From assembly GCF_000972385.1 (NCBI RefSeq), contig NZ_JXTE01000056.1, positions 1 through 64,000 of the forward strand: a stretch of DNA of 64,000 nucleotides, written 5' to 3'. The notes beneath the pieces are model-generated. The model had not been told where the DNA came from. It did not search any database and worked only from the letters and a program-made list of their open reading frames with translations. This document shows, piece by piece, positions 8,131 through 16,490 of the stretch. Source of the stretch: Streptomyces sp. WM6386 (lineage in GTDB: Bacteria; Actinomycetota; Actinomycetes; Streptomycetales; Streptomycetaceae). Position 1 is the first letter of the stretch. Each line of letters opens with the position of its first letter. Made by a program: the position numbers and the translations under genes.

Positions 8131-9129
8131 GTGCTCGCTTACCTCATCAGGCGGCTGTTTGCCGCCGCAGTGATGCTCGTGGTCATCATCATGGTGGTCT
8201 TCGGCATCTTCTTCCTCGTCCCCAAGTGGGCGGGTGTCGACGTCGCCCTGAGCTTCGTGGGCAAGCAGGCCGACCCCGCCGCTGTCGAGGGCGTGCGGCA
8301 GAAGCTGGGACTGGGCGACCCGATCTACGCTCAGGTCTGGGAGTTCTTCAAGGGCATCTTCGCGGGTCGCACCTATGCGGGCGGCGGCGACGTCATCCAC
8401 TGCTCCGCGCCGTGCTTCGGCTACTCCTTCCGCAGCGAGCAGGCCGTCTGGCCGGTGCTGACCGACCGCTTCCCGGTGACCCTGGGGCTCGCGCTCGGTG
8501 CCGCACTGCTGTGGCTGATCCTCGGCGTCTCGGCGGGTGTGCTCTCCGCGCTCAAGCGGGGAAGCCTCTGGGACCGCGGGGCGATGGTCGTCGCCCTCGC
8601 GGGTGTCTCCCTCCCGATCTACTTCACCGGTCTGCTGAGCCTGGCGATCTTCTCCTACAGCCTGGGCTGGATCGAGGGCGAGTACGTGCCCCTCGAGGAC
8701 AGCTTCACCGGCTGGCTCGGCGGCATGATCCTGCCCTGGATCACCCTGGCCTTCCTCTACGCCGCGATGTACGCCCGGATCACCCGCGCCACCATGCTGG
8801 AGATCCTCGGCGAGGACTACATCAGAACCGCGCGCGCCAAGGGCCTCAAGGAACAGGTCGTCATCGGCAAGCACGCCATGCGCTCCACGATGACGCCCAT
8901 CCTGACCATGCTCGGTATGGACCTCGGCGCCCTCATCGGCGGCGCGATCCTGACCGAGACCACGTTCAGCCTCCCGGGCCTCGGCCAGGCGGTGCTGAAC
9001 GGCATCAAGAACCAGGACCTGCCCATCATTCTGGGCGTCACCCTGATCACTTCCGTAGCCGTGCTGATCGCCAACCTCGTGGTGGACGTCCTGTACGCCG
9101 TGATCGACCCCCGAGTGAGGCTCGCATGA
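8131..9129 (+). CDS. Oligopeptide-type ABC transporter permease (OppB/DppB-like)
   Basis: B-type permease, 332 aa, starting MLAYLIRRLFAAAVMLVVII, the classic OppB N terminus with an immediate membrane segment. A periplasmic insertion of roughly residues 45-105 contains QKLGLGDPIYAQVWEFFKG. The EAA loop region reads LGEDYIRTARAKGLKEQVV, followed by AMRSTMTPILTMLGMDLGAL and ETTFSLPGLGQAVLNGIKNQD. Six membrane segments are expected. GTG 8131 is the first plausible start but has only a weak GAGAG site. The stop overlaps the next ATG by 4 bases (ATGA), implying translational coupling to the ATPase gene. Confidence 0.93.
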   Translation: MLAYLIRRLFAAAVMLVVIIMVVFGIFFLVPKWAGVDVALSFVGKQADPAAVEGVRQKLGLGDPIYAQVWEFFKGIFAGRTYAGGGDVIHCSAPCFGYSFRSEQAVWPVLTDRFPVTLGLALGAALLWLILGVSAGVLSALKRGSLWDRGAMVVALAGVSLPIYFTGLLSLAIFSYSLGWIEGEYVPLEDSFTGWLGGMILPWITLAFLYAAMYARITRATMLEILGEDYIRTARAKGLKEQVVIGKHAMRSTMTPILTMLGMDLGALIGGAILTETTFSLPGLGQAVLNGIKNQDLPIILGVTLITSVAVLIANLVVDVLYAVIDPRVRLA

Positions 9130-10223
9130 CCGAACTCAGCAAGAGCGGAGCGGCCGTGGGCGAGCCCACCCCCGCTACGCCCGCGCCGACCGCCTTCCTG
9201 GAAGTGCGCGACCTGAAGGTGCACTTCCCGACCGACGACGGTCTGGTCAAGTCCGTCGACGGGCTCAGCTTCCAGCTGGAGAAGGGCAAGACCCTCGGCA
9301 TCGTGGGCGAGTCCGGCTCCGGCAAGTCGGTGACCTCGCTCGGCATCATGGGCCTGCACACCGCCGGCCAGTACGGCAAGCGCAAGGCGCAGATCTCCGG
9401 CGAGATCTGGCTGGACGGCACCGAGCTGCTCACCGCCGACCCGGACCACGTGCGCAAGCTGCGCGGCCGTGACATGGCGATGATCTTCCAGGACCCGCTG
9501 TCCGCGCTGCACCCGTACTACACGATCGGCCAGCAGATCGTGGAGGCGTACCGCATCCACCACAAGGTGGACAAGAAGACCGCCAAGCGCCGTGCCGTGG
9601 AGATGCTCGACCGTGTCGGCATCCCGCAGCCGGACAAGCGGGTGGACAGCTACCCGCACGAGTTCTCCGGCGGTATGCGCCAGCGCGCGATGATCGCGAT
9701 GTCGCTGGTCAACAACCCCGAACTGCTCATCGCGGACGAGCCGACGACCGCCCTGGACGTGACCGTCCAGGCGCAGATCCTCGACCTGATCCGGGATCTG
9801 CAGAAGGAGTTCGGCTCCGCGGTCATCATCATCACCCACGACCTGGGCGTCGTCGCCGAGCTCGCCGACGACATCCTGGTGATGTACGGCGGCCGGTGCG
9901 TCGAGCGCGGTCCGGCGGAGAAGGTGTTCTACGAGCCCCGCCACCCCTACACCTGGGGTCTGCTCGGCTCGATGCCGCGCCTGGACCGCGACCAGCAGGA
10001 GCGCCTGATCCCGGTGAAGGGCTCCCCGCCCTCGCTGATCAACATCCCGTCCGGCTGCGCCTTCAACCCGCGCTGCCCGTACGCGGACATCCCGAAGGAC
10101 GACGTCACCCGCACGGTCCGCCCCGAGCTGTCCGAGGTGGGCAGCCAGCACTGGGCCGCCTGCCACATGTCGCAGGAGCAGCGGGAGCGTATCTGGATCG
10201 AAGAGATTGCGCCGAAGCTGTGA
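9126..10223 (+). CDS. Oligopeptide-type ABC transporter ATP-binding protein (OppD-like)
   Basis: Cytoplasmic ATPase subunit, 365 aa. Walker A is GESGSGKS, the signature is FSGGMRQR and Walker B is [12 protein letters not shown], with the switch histidine in ITHDLGVV. The C-terminal oligopeptide extension carries CAFNPRCPY and a later WAACHM. The third cysteine usually seen in this four-cysteine extension is absent here (replaced in the ADIPKDD stretch). The 4-base overlaps with the genes on both sides point to coupled translation in the operon. Confidence 0.94.
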   Translation: MTELSKSGAAVGEPTPATPAPTAFLEVRDLKVHFPTDDGLVKSVDGLSFQLEKGKTLGIVGESGSGKSVTSLGIMGLHTAGQYGKRKAQISGEIWLDGTELLTADPDHVRKLRGRDMAMIFQDPLSALHPYYTIGQQIVEAYRIHHKVDKKTAKRRAVEMLDRVGIPQPDKRVDSYPHEFSGGMRQRAMIAMSLVNNPELLIADEPTTALDVTVQAQILDLIRDLQKEFGSAVIIITHDLGVVAELADDILVMYGGRCVERGPAEKVFYEPRHPYTWGLLGSMPRLDRDQQERLIPVKGSPPSLINIPSGCAFNPRCPYADIPKDDVTRTVRPELSEVGSQHWAACHMSQEQRERIWIEEIAPKL

Positions 10224-11467
10224 GCGAGGACAAAGTGAGCATCCCTGCGCAGAGCGAAGGCACGGTGATCACCAAGGGCGACGCCGCCCCCGGTGAGACC
10301 CTGCTGAAGGTGACCGGGCTCCAGAAACACTTCCCGATCAAGAAGGGCCTGCTCCAGCGGCAGGTCGGCGCGGTGCGCGCGGTCGACGGCATCGACTTCG
10401 AGGTCAAGTCCGGCGAGACCCTCGGTGTCGTGGGCGAGTCGGGCTGCGGCAAGTCGACGATGGGCCGGCTGATCACCCGGCTGCTCGAACCGACCGCCGG
10501 CACCGTCGAGTTCGAGGGCAAGGACATCACCCACCTCGGGGTGGGCGGCATGCGTCCGCTGCGCCGCGATGTGCAGATGATCTTCCAGGACCCGTACTCG
10601 TCGCTGAACCCGCGCCACACCATCGGCACGATCATCGGCGCCCCCTTCAAGCTCCAGGGCGTCACGCCCGAGGGCGGCATCAAGGCGGAGGTCCAGCGGC
10701 TGCTGTCGGTGGTCGGTCTCAACCCCGAGCACTACAACCGCTACCCGCACGAGTTCTCCGGCGGTCAGCGTCAGCGCATCGGCATCGCCCGCGCGCTCGC
10801 GCTCAACCCGAAGCTCGTGGTGGCCGACGAGCCGGTCTCCGCGCTGGACGTGTCGATCCAGGCCCAGGTGGTGAACCTGCTGGACGACCTTCAGCAGGAG
10901 CTCGGTCTGACGTATGTGATCATCGCGCACGACCTCTCGGTCGTCCGGCACGTCTCGGACCGGATCGCGGTGATGTACCTCGGCAAGATCGTCGAGCTGG
11001 CGGACCGCGAGTCGCTGTACAGGGCGCCGATGCACCCGTACACCAAGGCGCTCATGTCTGCGGTGCCGATCCCGGACCCGCGGCGCAGGAACGCCAAGAG
11101 CGAGCGCATCCTGCTCAAGGGCGACGTGCCCTCGCCGATCTCCCCGCCGAGCGGCTGCCGCTTCCACACCCGGTGCTGGAAGGCGACGCAGATCTGCAAG
11201 ACGACCGAGCCGAAGCTCATCGAGCTCAAGCCCGGTCAGCAGGTCGCCTGCCACCACCCGGAGAACTTCGAGGACCAGGCCCCGCAGGACACCGTCCTGC
11301 TGACGGTCGCCAAGGAGGCGGCCGAGCTGGTCGCGGACGAGGTGCTCGCGGAGTCGGCGGAGACTTCGGCGGCGGTGGCGGCGGAGGTCGCCGAGACCGC
11401 CGCCGAGGAGACGGAAGAGCCCGAAGCTCCTTCCGAAGAGCCTGAAGCTCCTTCCAAGGAGAAGTAA
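10220..11467 (+). CDS. Oligopeptide-type ABC transporter ATP-binding protein (OppF-like) with acidic tail
   Basis: Second ATPase subunit, about 415 aa. It shows GESGCGKS (Walker A), FSGGQRQR (signature) and [12 protein letters not shown] (Walker B). The intact four-cysteine C-terminal extension contains [14 protein letters not shown] and VACHH. Beyond it is an unusual tail of about 55 residues rich in Ala and Glu, ending with the repeat [20 protein letters not shown] 10220 overlaps the previous stop by 4 bases. An in-frame GTG at 10235 preceded by GAGGA is an alternative start. It is the last gene of the operon, followed 12 bases later by a terminator. Confidence 0.93.
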   Translation: MSEDKVSIPAQSEGTVITKGDAAPGETLLKVTGLQKHFPIKKGLLQRQVGAVRAVDGIDFEVKSGETLGVVGESGCGKSTMGRLITRLLEPTAGTVEFEGKDITHLGVGGMRPLRRDVQMIFQDPYSSLNPRHTIGTIIGAPFKLQGVTPEGGIKAEVQRLLSVVGLNPEHYNRYPHEFSGGQRQRIGIARALALNPKLVVADEPVSALDVSIQAQVVNLLDDLQQELGLTYVIIAHDLSVVRHVSDRIAVMYLGKIVELADRESLYRAPMHPYTKALMSAVPIPDPRRRNAKSERILLKGDVPSPISPPSGCRFHTRCWKATQICKTTEPKLIELKPGQQVACHHPENFEDQAPQDTVLLTVAKEAAELVADEVLAESAETSAAVAAEVAETAAEETEEPEAPSEEPEAPSKEK

Positions 11468-11479
11468 GTCCTGTCAGCG

Positions 11480-11510
11480 AGCCCCCGCCTTCATTTGTAA
11501 GGCGGGGGCT
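11480..11510 (+). terminator. Terminator of the Opp operon
   Basis: A perfect 12-bp stem, AGCCCCCGCCTT with AAGGCGGGGGCT, encloses a 7-base loop CATTTGT just after the last ATPase gene. There is no long T run, as is common for Streptomyces terminators. Confidence 0.88.
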
Positions 11511-11527
11511 TACTGCTGGGTGAGAAT

Positions 11528-12190
11528 GTGGGGGTGTTCCAGAACCTGTTCAGCCCCTCCGTCCAGCACACGCTCGATCTGATCGGCATCTTCGTCTTCG
11601 CGATCTCCGGCGCGCTGCTGGCCGTCCGCAAGAACTTCGACGTCTTCGGCATCGCCGTCCTCGCCGAGGTCACGGCGCTGGGCGGGGGACTGTTCCGGGA
11701 CCTGATCATCGGCGCGGTACCGCCCGCGGCCTTCACGGACCTGGGGTACTTCGTCACCCCGCTGCTCGCCGCCCTCCTGGTCTTCTTCCTGCACCCCCAC
11801 GTGGAGCGCATCCAGGTCGGCGTGAACGTGTTCGACGCGGCCGGTCTCGGCCTGTTCTGTGTCGCCGGGACGACCAAGGCGTACGAGTACGGGCTCGGCC
11901 TCACCCAGTCGGTGACCCTCGGCCTCGCCACCGCCGTCGGCGGCGGTGTTCTCAGGGACGTGCTCGCCAACGAGGTGCCCTCGCTGCTGCGCTGGGACCG
12001 CGACCTGTACGCGGTCCCGGCGATCGTCGGCGCCACCATGGTCGCCCTGTGCATCCGCTACGACGCCCTCACCTCGTTCACCAGCGGGCTCGCGGCCCTC
12101 ACGGCCTTCGTGCTGCGGCTGCTGGCGATGCGGTTCCACTGGCGAGCTCCGCGGGCCTGGAACCGGCGCTCGACCGTGCGCGAGGAGTAG
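11528..12190 (+). CDS. TRIC/UPF0126-type membrane channel protein
   Basis: Integral membrane protein of about 220 aa with seven expected helices arranged as two repeats. Each repeat carries the family glycine motif: GGGLFRDLIIG near residue 56 and GGGVLRDVLANEVP near residue 141. Prokaryotic members of this family are trimeric cation channels. Start GTG 11528 is the first in frame (GTG 11534 is an alternative), and neither has a strong ribosome site. The last 92 bases overlap the convergent esterase gene, and the C-terminal end is Arg/Trp-rich. Confidence 0.88.
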   Translation: MGVFQNLFSPSVQHTLDLIGIFVFAISGALLAVRKNFDVFGIAVLAEVTALGGGLFRDLIIGAVPPAAFTDLGYFVTPLLAALLVFFLHPHVERIQVGVNVFDAAGLGLFCVAGTTKAYEYGLGLTQSVTLGLATAVGGGVLRDVLANEVPSLLRWDRDLYAVPAIVGATMVALCIRYDALTSFTSGLAALTAFVLRLLAMRFHWRAPRAWNRRSTVREE

Positions 12191-13319
12191 CTCCCGCCCG
12201 GCCGTGCAGCAGTCCCATCTCCTCGGTCAGCCAGCGGAACGCCGGGACCACCTGCGGCCGCCACAGCGCCATGTTGTGGCCGCCCGCACTCCTCGGGACG
12301 TACACGGCGTGCACGGTCGTCGGCGCCTTCGCGATCTGTTCGAGGCCGGTGGCCGCCTCGTAGCCGTCGCCGGGCTGGCCGGACTGGTAGAGCGCGATCG
12401 CGGGCGGGGTGCGGGCGTCGCGCAGCAGCACGTAGGGGTTGTTGGCGCGGCGCAGTGCGGGTGTCTCGGCGGCCAGTGAGTTGGGTTCGCCGATCGGGTC
12501 GTTGTAGCCGGACATGCTCACCGCGGCCCGGTAGCGGTCGGGGTGAGCGACGGCGAGCTTCGTCGCGCAGTGCCCGCCCGCCGAGTATCCGGCCACCGCC
12601 CAGCCCGCCGGACCGGCCTGGGCGCGAAAGTTGTCCGTGACCATCTTCGGCACGTCGACGCTGAGCCAGGTGTCGGCGTTCACGGTGCCCGTGATGTTGG
12701 CGCACCCGGTGTCCACGCCCGCGAGCAGGTTCATGCGCGGGGCGACCATGATGAACGGCGCCACCCGGCCGTCACGCATCAGGGGCCGCAGCTGGTCCGC
12801 CGCGTGCAGCGATCCGAACCAGGCCTTCGCCGAGCCCGGGTAGCCCGACAGCAGTTCGACCACGGGGAACCTGTGGTGCCGGTAGGCGGGGCGGCCGTAC
12901 TGCGGCGGCAGCCAGACGTAGACCTCGGCGTTCACGCCCGACACCCGGCCCGTGAGCTGGGTCTCCCGGACTCCCCGCATCCCGGGTCCGGAGGCGTCGG
13001 TGAAGTGCTGCCGGACTCTCGGGAGCCGTTTCAGCGCGATACCGCCGGTGCCGTCGGCGCCCAGGTTCGCGGCCTGCTGGACGTGGTCGCCGGTGCCGAG
13101 CAGGTCGGCCCAGTCGTCGTACAGGTTGTTCTGGTTGTTGACCAGGACGAAGACGAGGGCGACGGCGGTCCCCTGGGCGAACACCACCATCAGCAGACGG
13201 CCCGCGGCGCGCAGGGCGCGGGGTCCCCGCAGCCGTGACCACAGGACGAGCGGAACGAGGACGGCGACGACGGACAGCACGATCAGGGTGGAGAGGAACG
13301 TGGTCCCGGTGAGGCTCAT
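12099..13319 (-). CDS. Membrane-anchored alpha/beta-hydrolase (esterase-D-like)
   Basis: A protein of about 406 aa with roughly three N-terminal membrane segments (FLSTLIVLSVVAVLVPLVL, then a second near LLMVVFAQGTAVALVFVLV). An extracellular esterase domain follows, with EVYVWLPPQYG, FPVVELLSGYPGS and the nucleophile elbow GYSAGGHC. PSAGGHNMALWR near the C terminus fits the catalytic histidine region. The fold resembles S-formylglutathione hydrolase/antigen-85-type esterases; the substrate is unknown. ATG 13319 begins directly before the first helix. The open frame starts further upstream, without a ribosome site. The 3' end overlaps the TRIC-like gene by 92 bases. Confidence 0.85.
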   Translation of the reverse strand: MSLTGTTFLSTLIVLSVVAVLVPLVLWSRLRGPRALRAAGRLLMVVFAQGTAVALVFVLVNNQNNLYDDWADLLGTGDHVQQAANLGADGTGGIALKRLPRVRQHFTDASGPGMRGVRETQLTGRVSGVNAEVYVWLPPQYGRPAYRHHRFPVVELLSGYPGSAKAWFGSLHAADQLRPLMRDGRVAPFIMVAPRMNLLAGVDTGCANITGTVNADTWLSVDVPKMVTDNFRAQAGPAGWAVAGYSAGGHCATKLAVAHPDRYRAAVSMSGYNDPIGEPNSLAAETPALRRANNPYVLLRDARTPPAIALYQSGQPGDGYEAATGLEQIAKAPTTVHAVYVPRSAGGHNMALWRPQVVPAFRWLTEEMGLLHGRAGATPRARSSAGSRPAELASGTASPAAAARRP

Positions 13320-13455
13320 GTCCCTACAGAGGGGGCGGCGGGGCATCGGGTTTACGGACGAGTGCGGACACTTACCAGGAAACTGCCCTGCTCTCACCCT
13401 GGCCCGACCGAAACCAAAGCTACCGCTTAGTAATTACTTGTTGTACCGTTCAGCC

Positions 13456-14310
13456 ATGCCAGAAGCAGCTACCGCCACGCAGGCCACGATCGGCGACAGC
13501 GAGTTCGACCGCGACACCGCGCTCACCCTCCGCGAGCCCGGCGTCTACGACATCGACCTCTCCGCCGGCTGGACGATCATCAGCGCCGTCAACGGCGGCT
13601 ACCTTCTGGCCGTCCTCGGCCGAGCCCTCGCGGACGCCCTGCCGCACGCCGACCCGTTCACGATCTCCGCGCACTACCTGACCGCCTCCCAGCCCGGCCC
13701 CGCGGTCGTCCGCACGGACCTCGTCCGCACCGGCCGCACCCTGTCCACCGGCCAGGCCTCGCTCTTCCAGTACGACGAGCAGGGCAACGAGATCGAACGC
13801 ATCCGCGTCCTCGCCTCCTACGGCGACCTGGGCTCCCTGCCCGACGACGTCCGTACGACGGCGAAGCCGCCCGCGTTCCCGCCCATGGACCAGTGCTTCG
13901 GTCCCGAGGACGGCCCGGCCCCGGTCGACGGCAGCTCCGCCATCACCGACCGGCTGATGCTCAAGCTGGACCCCTCGACCCTGGGCTGGGCCCTCGGCGC
14001 GCCGTCCGGCAAGGGCGAGATGCGGGCCTGGTTCGGCCTGGCCGACGGCCGCGACGCGGACCCCTTCTCGCTGCTCCTCGCGGTGGACGCGCTGCCGCCC
14101 ACCGCCTTCGAGATCGGCCTCAAGGGCTGGGTCCCGACGGTCGAGCTGACGGTCCACGTCCGCTGCCGCCCGGCCCCGGGCCCCCTCCGTGTCTCGATCA
14201 CCACCCGCAACCTCGCCGGCGGCTTCCTTGAGGAGGACGCCGAGGTCTGGGACAGCACGGACCGCCTGGTCGCCCAGTCCCGCCAGCTCGCCCGCGTCAG
14301 GCTCGGCTGA
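13456..14310 (+). CDS. Acyl-CoA thioesterase family protein (double hotdog, TesB-like)
   Basis: A 284 aa cytosolic protein with two hotdog halves. The first contains INGGYLLAVLGRAL-like sequence (VNGGYLLAVLGRALAD) and FTISAHYLTASQPGPAVV; the second contains WALGAPSGKGEMRAWF and DALPPTAFEIGLKGWVPT. This matches actinobacterial TesB-like thioesterases that hydrolyse acyl-CoA. ATG 13456 has no ribosome site but has TACCGT (13444-13449) six bases upstream, so the mRNA is probably leaderless. The upstream 13420-13443 stretch is AT-rich and includes the palindrome AGTAATTACT. Its stop overlaps the convergent TIGR03086 gene by 14 bases. Confidence 0.85.
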   Translation: MPEAATATQATIGDSEFDRDTALTLREPGVYDIDLSAGWTIISAVNGGYLLAVLGRALADALPHADPFTISAHYLTASQPGPAVVRTDLVRTGRTLSTGQASLFQYDEQGNEIERIRVLASYGDLGSLPDDVRTTAKPPAFPPMDQCFGPEDGPAPVDGSSAITDRLMLKLDPSTLGWALGAPSGKGEMRAWFGLADGRDADPFSLLLAVDALPPTAFEIGLKGWVPTVELTVHVRCRPAPGPLRVSITTRNLAGGFLEEDAEVWDSTDRLVAQSRQLARVRLG

Positions 14311-14878
14311 GGGGCTCCCGGCCCAGCCAGGCCGCCAACCGGCCGTAGGCGTCGGCCTCTTGGGGGGCCGGCACGGCGGGCTTGAAGGGGCGCCCTTCGC
14401 GTGAGTCACCGGCGGGGAGCGCGACCTGTGCCGTGGCGAGCGAGTACTCGGCCAGCTCCGGGTCGAGTCCCAGCGGCCGTCCGAGCCCCTCGGAGAGGTC
14501 CCAGGTGTGCGTCACGACCTCCATGACGTACATGGGCAGCGCGTCCCGCCCCAGGACCGAGCCCCAGGGCACCCGCACCGGCGTCGCCAACCGCTCGTCA
14601 CTCGCCCACGCGGCCAGCACCCTGGTCCTGATGCCGTCGTACGCCCGTGGCCAGCCGTCGTCCTCGACACCGTCCACGAACATCCGTACGTCGAGCCCGT
14701 CCCCGCGCTCACCGCACACCGAGATCCTCGTGAGCGCGCCGACGATATGGCTGAGCAGTGTGCGCACGTCGTAGTCGCGACAGGGCGTGGGCCCGTCCAG
14801 CTGCTCGGGCCGTACGGTCCCGACGACTTCGGCGGCCTGGGTGGTGGCACGGGTGAACAGGGGGCGCGGGTCGGTCAT
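14297..14878 (-). CDS. TIGR03086-type metal-binding (maleylpyruvate isomerase/DinB-like) protein
   Basis: A 193 aa protein with the helical-bundle fold of mycothiol-dependent isomerase/DinB-like proteins. It opens with a TTQAAEVVGTVRPEQLDGPT helix and the marker TPCRDYDVRTLLSHIVGAL. VMEVVTHTWDLSEGLGRP supplies a second histidine, so metal ligands are probably in LLSHIV and VVTHTWD. The exact reaction is unknown; some relatives use mycothiol. GAGAGGA precedes ATG 14878. It is divergent from a WYL-type regulator that is its likely controller, with tandem 11-bp repeats between them. Confidence 0.85.
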   Translation of the reverse strand: MTDPRPLFTRATTQAAEVVGTVRPEQLDGPTPCRDYDVRTLLSHIVGALTRISVCGERGDGLDVRMFVDGVEDDGWPRAYDGIRTRVLAAWASDERLATPVRVPWGSVLGRDALPMYVMEVVTHTWDLSEGLGRPLGLDPELAEYSLATAQVALPAGDSREGRPFKPAVPAPQEADAYGRLAAWLGREPLSRA

Positions 14879-14887
14879 GGCCGGTCC

Positions 14888-14909
14888 TCTCTGCGTACTC
14901 TCTGCGTAC
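14888..14909. promoter_or_regulatory. Tandem 11-bp repeats in a divergent promoter region
   Basis: TCTCTGCGTAC occurs twice in direct succession in the 87-base gap between the TIGR03086 gene and the WYL regulator gene. A perfect tandem repeat in such a short divergent spacer is a good operator candidate for the WYL protein. Binding is inferred. Confidence 0.55.
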
Positions 14910-14965
14910 CTTCGCGAGCGGATGCTCCTGGTGGATGCCTTCCCCGCAGGAGGGACCCTGGTGGG

Positions 14966-15925
14966 GTGAAATCCGACCGCCTCCTGTCGATCCTGCTGCT
15001 CCTGCAGACCCGCGGCCGCGTCCCCGCGCACGAACTCGCGGAACGCCTCGAGGTGTCCGTACGCACGATCTACCGGGACATCGAGGCCCTGTCCGCCTCG
15101 GGCGTCCCCGTCTACGCCGAACGAGGGCGGCACGGGGGCATCGAACTGCTCGCGGGATTCCGTACGGACGTCACCGGACTGACCGCCGACGAGTCCCGTG
15201 CGCTGTTCATCCTGGCCGCCCAGGGCGCGCATGCCGCGCTCGGCCTGGACGCGGCGCTCGGCTCGGCGCTGCGCAAGGTGATGGCGGCGCTGCCCGCACC
15301 CCATCGGCCCGCCGCCGAGGCGACCGCCCAGCGCATCCTCGTCGACGCCACCCGCTGGATGGGCGGACCGCAGGTCGCCGTCGACCTGGACGTGCTCCAG
15401 GACGCGGTCTTCGCCGACCGCCGGCTCCGGCTGCGCTACCGGCACAGCGGGCAGCGGGAACCGAGGACCTACACCGTCGACCCGTACGGCCTCGTCTCCA
15501 AGGCCGGCGTCTGGTATCTCGTCGCCGACCGGCGGGGGAGTCCGCGGCTGTTCCGTGCGGACCGGGTGCGTGCGGCGACCGTGCTCGACGATTCCGTGCG
15601 GCGCAGGGCGGGTGTCGAACTCGCGGACGTGTGGGAGGTGTTGCGCCGCGAGGTCGAGGAACGTCCCGGCGGGATCGACGTCGTCGTCCGGGTCCGGCGT
15701 GACCGACTCGACCTGTTCCTGCGCCTCAACGCCGCCTGGCTGACCGAACTCCCGCAGGGCGAGGGCGAGTGGGTGACCGCTCGGCTGTCGTACGGCGTGC
15801 TCGGCGAGGCCCGCCAACTGCTCCAGTTCTCCGACCGGGTCGAGGTGCTCTCGCCGCCCGAAGTGCGTGCGGAACTGCTCCGGGCGGCCACTTCTGTCAC
15901 GGACCTGTACCAGGGAGTCCTTTAG
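14966..15925 (+). CDS. HTH-WYL transcriptional regulator (YafY/DeoR-like)
   Basis: A 319 aa regulator. The N-terminal winged helix reads KSDRLLSILLLLQTRGRVPA, then LAERLEVSVRTIYRDIEALS and GVPVYAERGRHGGIELL. The WYL ligand-binding domain includes RTYTVDPYGLVSKAGVWYLV and LFRADRV, and a C-terminal WCX-like extension follows. GTG 14966 is preceded by AGGAGGG. Members of this family sense nucleic-acid or small-molecule ligands and often control a divergent neighbour, here the TIGR03086 protein. The longer open frame upstream reads antisense to that neighbour and is not used. Confidence 0.9.
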   Translation: MKSDRLLSILLLLQTRGRVPAHELAERLEVSVRTIYRDIEALSASGVPVYAERGRHGGIELLAGFRTDVTGLTADESRALFILAAQGAHAALGLDAALGSALRKVMAALPAPHRPAAEATAQRILVDATRWMGGPQVAVDLDVLQDAVFADRRLRLRYRHSGQREPRTYTVDPYGLVSKAGVWYLVADRRGSPRLFRADRVRAATVLDDSVRRRAGVELADVWEVLRREVEERPGGIDVVVRVRRDRLDLFLRLNAAWLTELPQGEGEWVTARLSYGVLGEARQLLQFSDRVEVLSPPEVRAELLRAATSVTDLYQGVL

Positions 15926-16039
15926 GCGGTCTTTGCCTCGCGCACAGGCCGGGGACAGTGATCACTCAAGGAAGCCCTAAGCCGCGTTGATTGAGTTCCA
16001 GCCCTCAGGACCCCCTCATCCTCCTTGGAGTTGTTTCTC

Positions 16040-16414
16040 ATGCAGCGTGTGCGTCTCATCCCCGCAGTGGCCCTGCTGGCGCTCTCGCCCCTCGCCCTGG
16101 TGGCCTGCGGCTCGGGCGACTCCTCATCCTCCTCGAACAGCGGCAACTCCGGGCAGCAATCGTGTCAGACCCCCTCCGGCGCACCGAGTGGCAACCCGTC
16201 GGGCATGCCGAGCGGCGCCCCGTCGGGCGCACCCACCGCGGGCGGCACGGTCCAGCCGTCCGGTGCGCCTTCCGGCATGCCCAGCGGCGGTCCCGGCGGT
16301 GGCGGCCCCGGCGGCGGCCAGGGCGGCGGCTGTGGTGGCCCCGGTGGTGGTGGGGGCGCGGCGCCCAGCGGCGCCCCCACCCAGCAGCCGTCGGCGTCGG
16401 CCACGAAGAGCTGA
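16040..16414 (+). CDS. Small low-complexity secreted lipoprotein
   Basis: A 124 aa protein with a signal peptide MQRVRLIPAVALLALSPLAL and a lipobox LVAC giving a lipidated cysteine at residue 23. The mature part is disordered: a Ser/Gly linker, then repeats of SGAPSGMPSGAP type, a Gly-rich run with two cysteines, and an SGAPTQQPSASATKS end. No domain is recognised. GGAG lies 9 bases before ATG 16040; an in-frame TTG at 16025 is less likely. A palindrome AGTGATCACT (15957-15966) lies upstream, and a very strong hairpin terminates the gene. It is probably a surface spacer or adhesive, but the function is unknown. Confidence 0.75.
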   Translation: MQRVRLIPAVALLALSPLALVACGSGDSSSSSNSGNSGQQSCQTPSGAPSGNPSGMPSGAPSGAPTAGGTVQPSGAPSGMPSGGPGGGGPGGGQGGGCGGPGGGGGAAPSGAPTQQPSASATKS

Positions 16415-16431
16415 CCTGCCACGTCGTACGA

Positions 16432-16470
16432 CAGGGGCGGCACTCCCGGTGAACGGGGGTGCCGCCCCTG
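16432..16470. terminator. Bidirectional terminator hairpin
   Basis: A 17-bp stem (one G-U pair) begins CAGGGGCGGCACTCCCG and encloses the loop GTGAA. It lies between the lipoprotein gene and the convergent FabR-like gene and probably serves both. Confidence 0.88.
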
Positions 16471-16490
16471 GGCGTTGCGGTCGGTGCGGC

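Noticed and set aside
15957..15966. AGTGATCACT palindrome as a specific operator
   Set aside because: A single 10-bp palindrome with no second copy or matched regulator is too weak to list as a feature; it is mentioned only with the lipoprotein gene.
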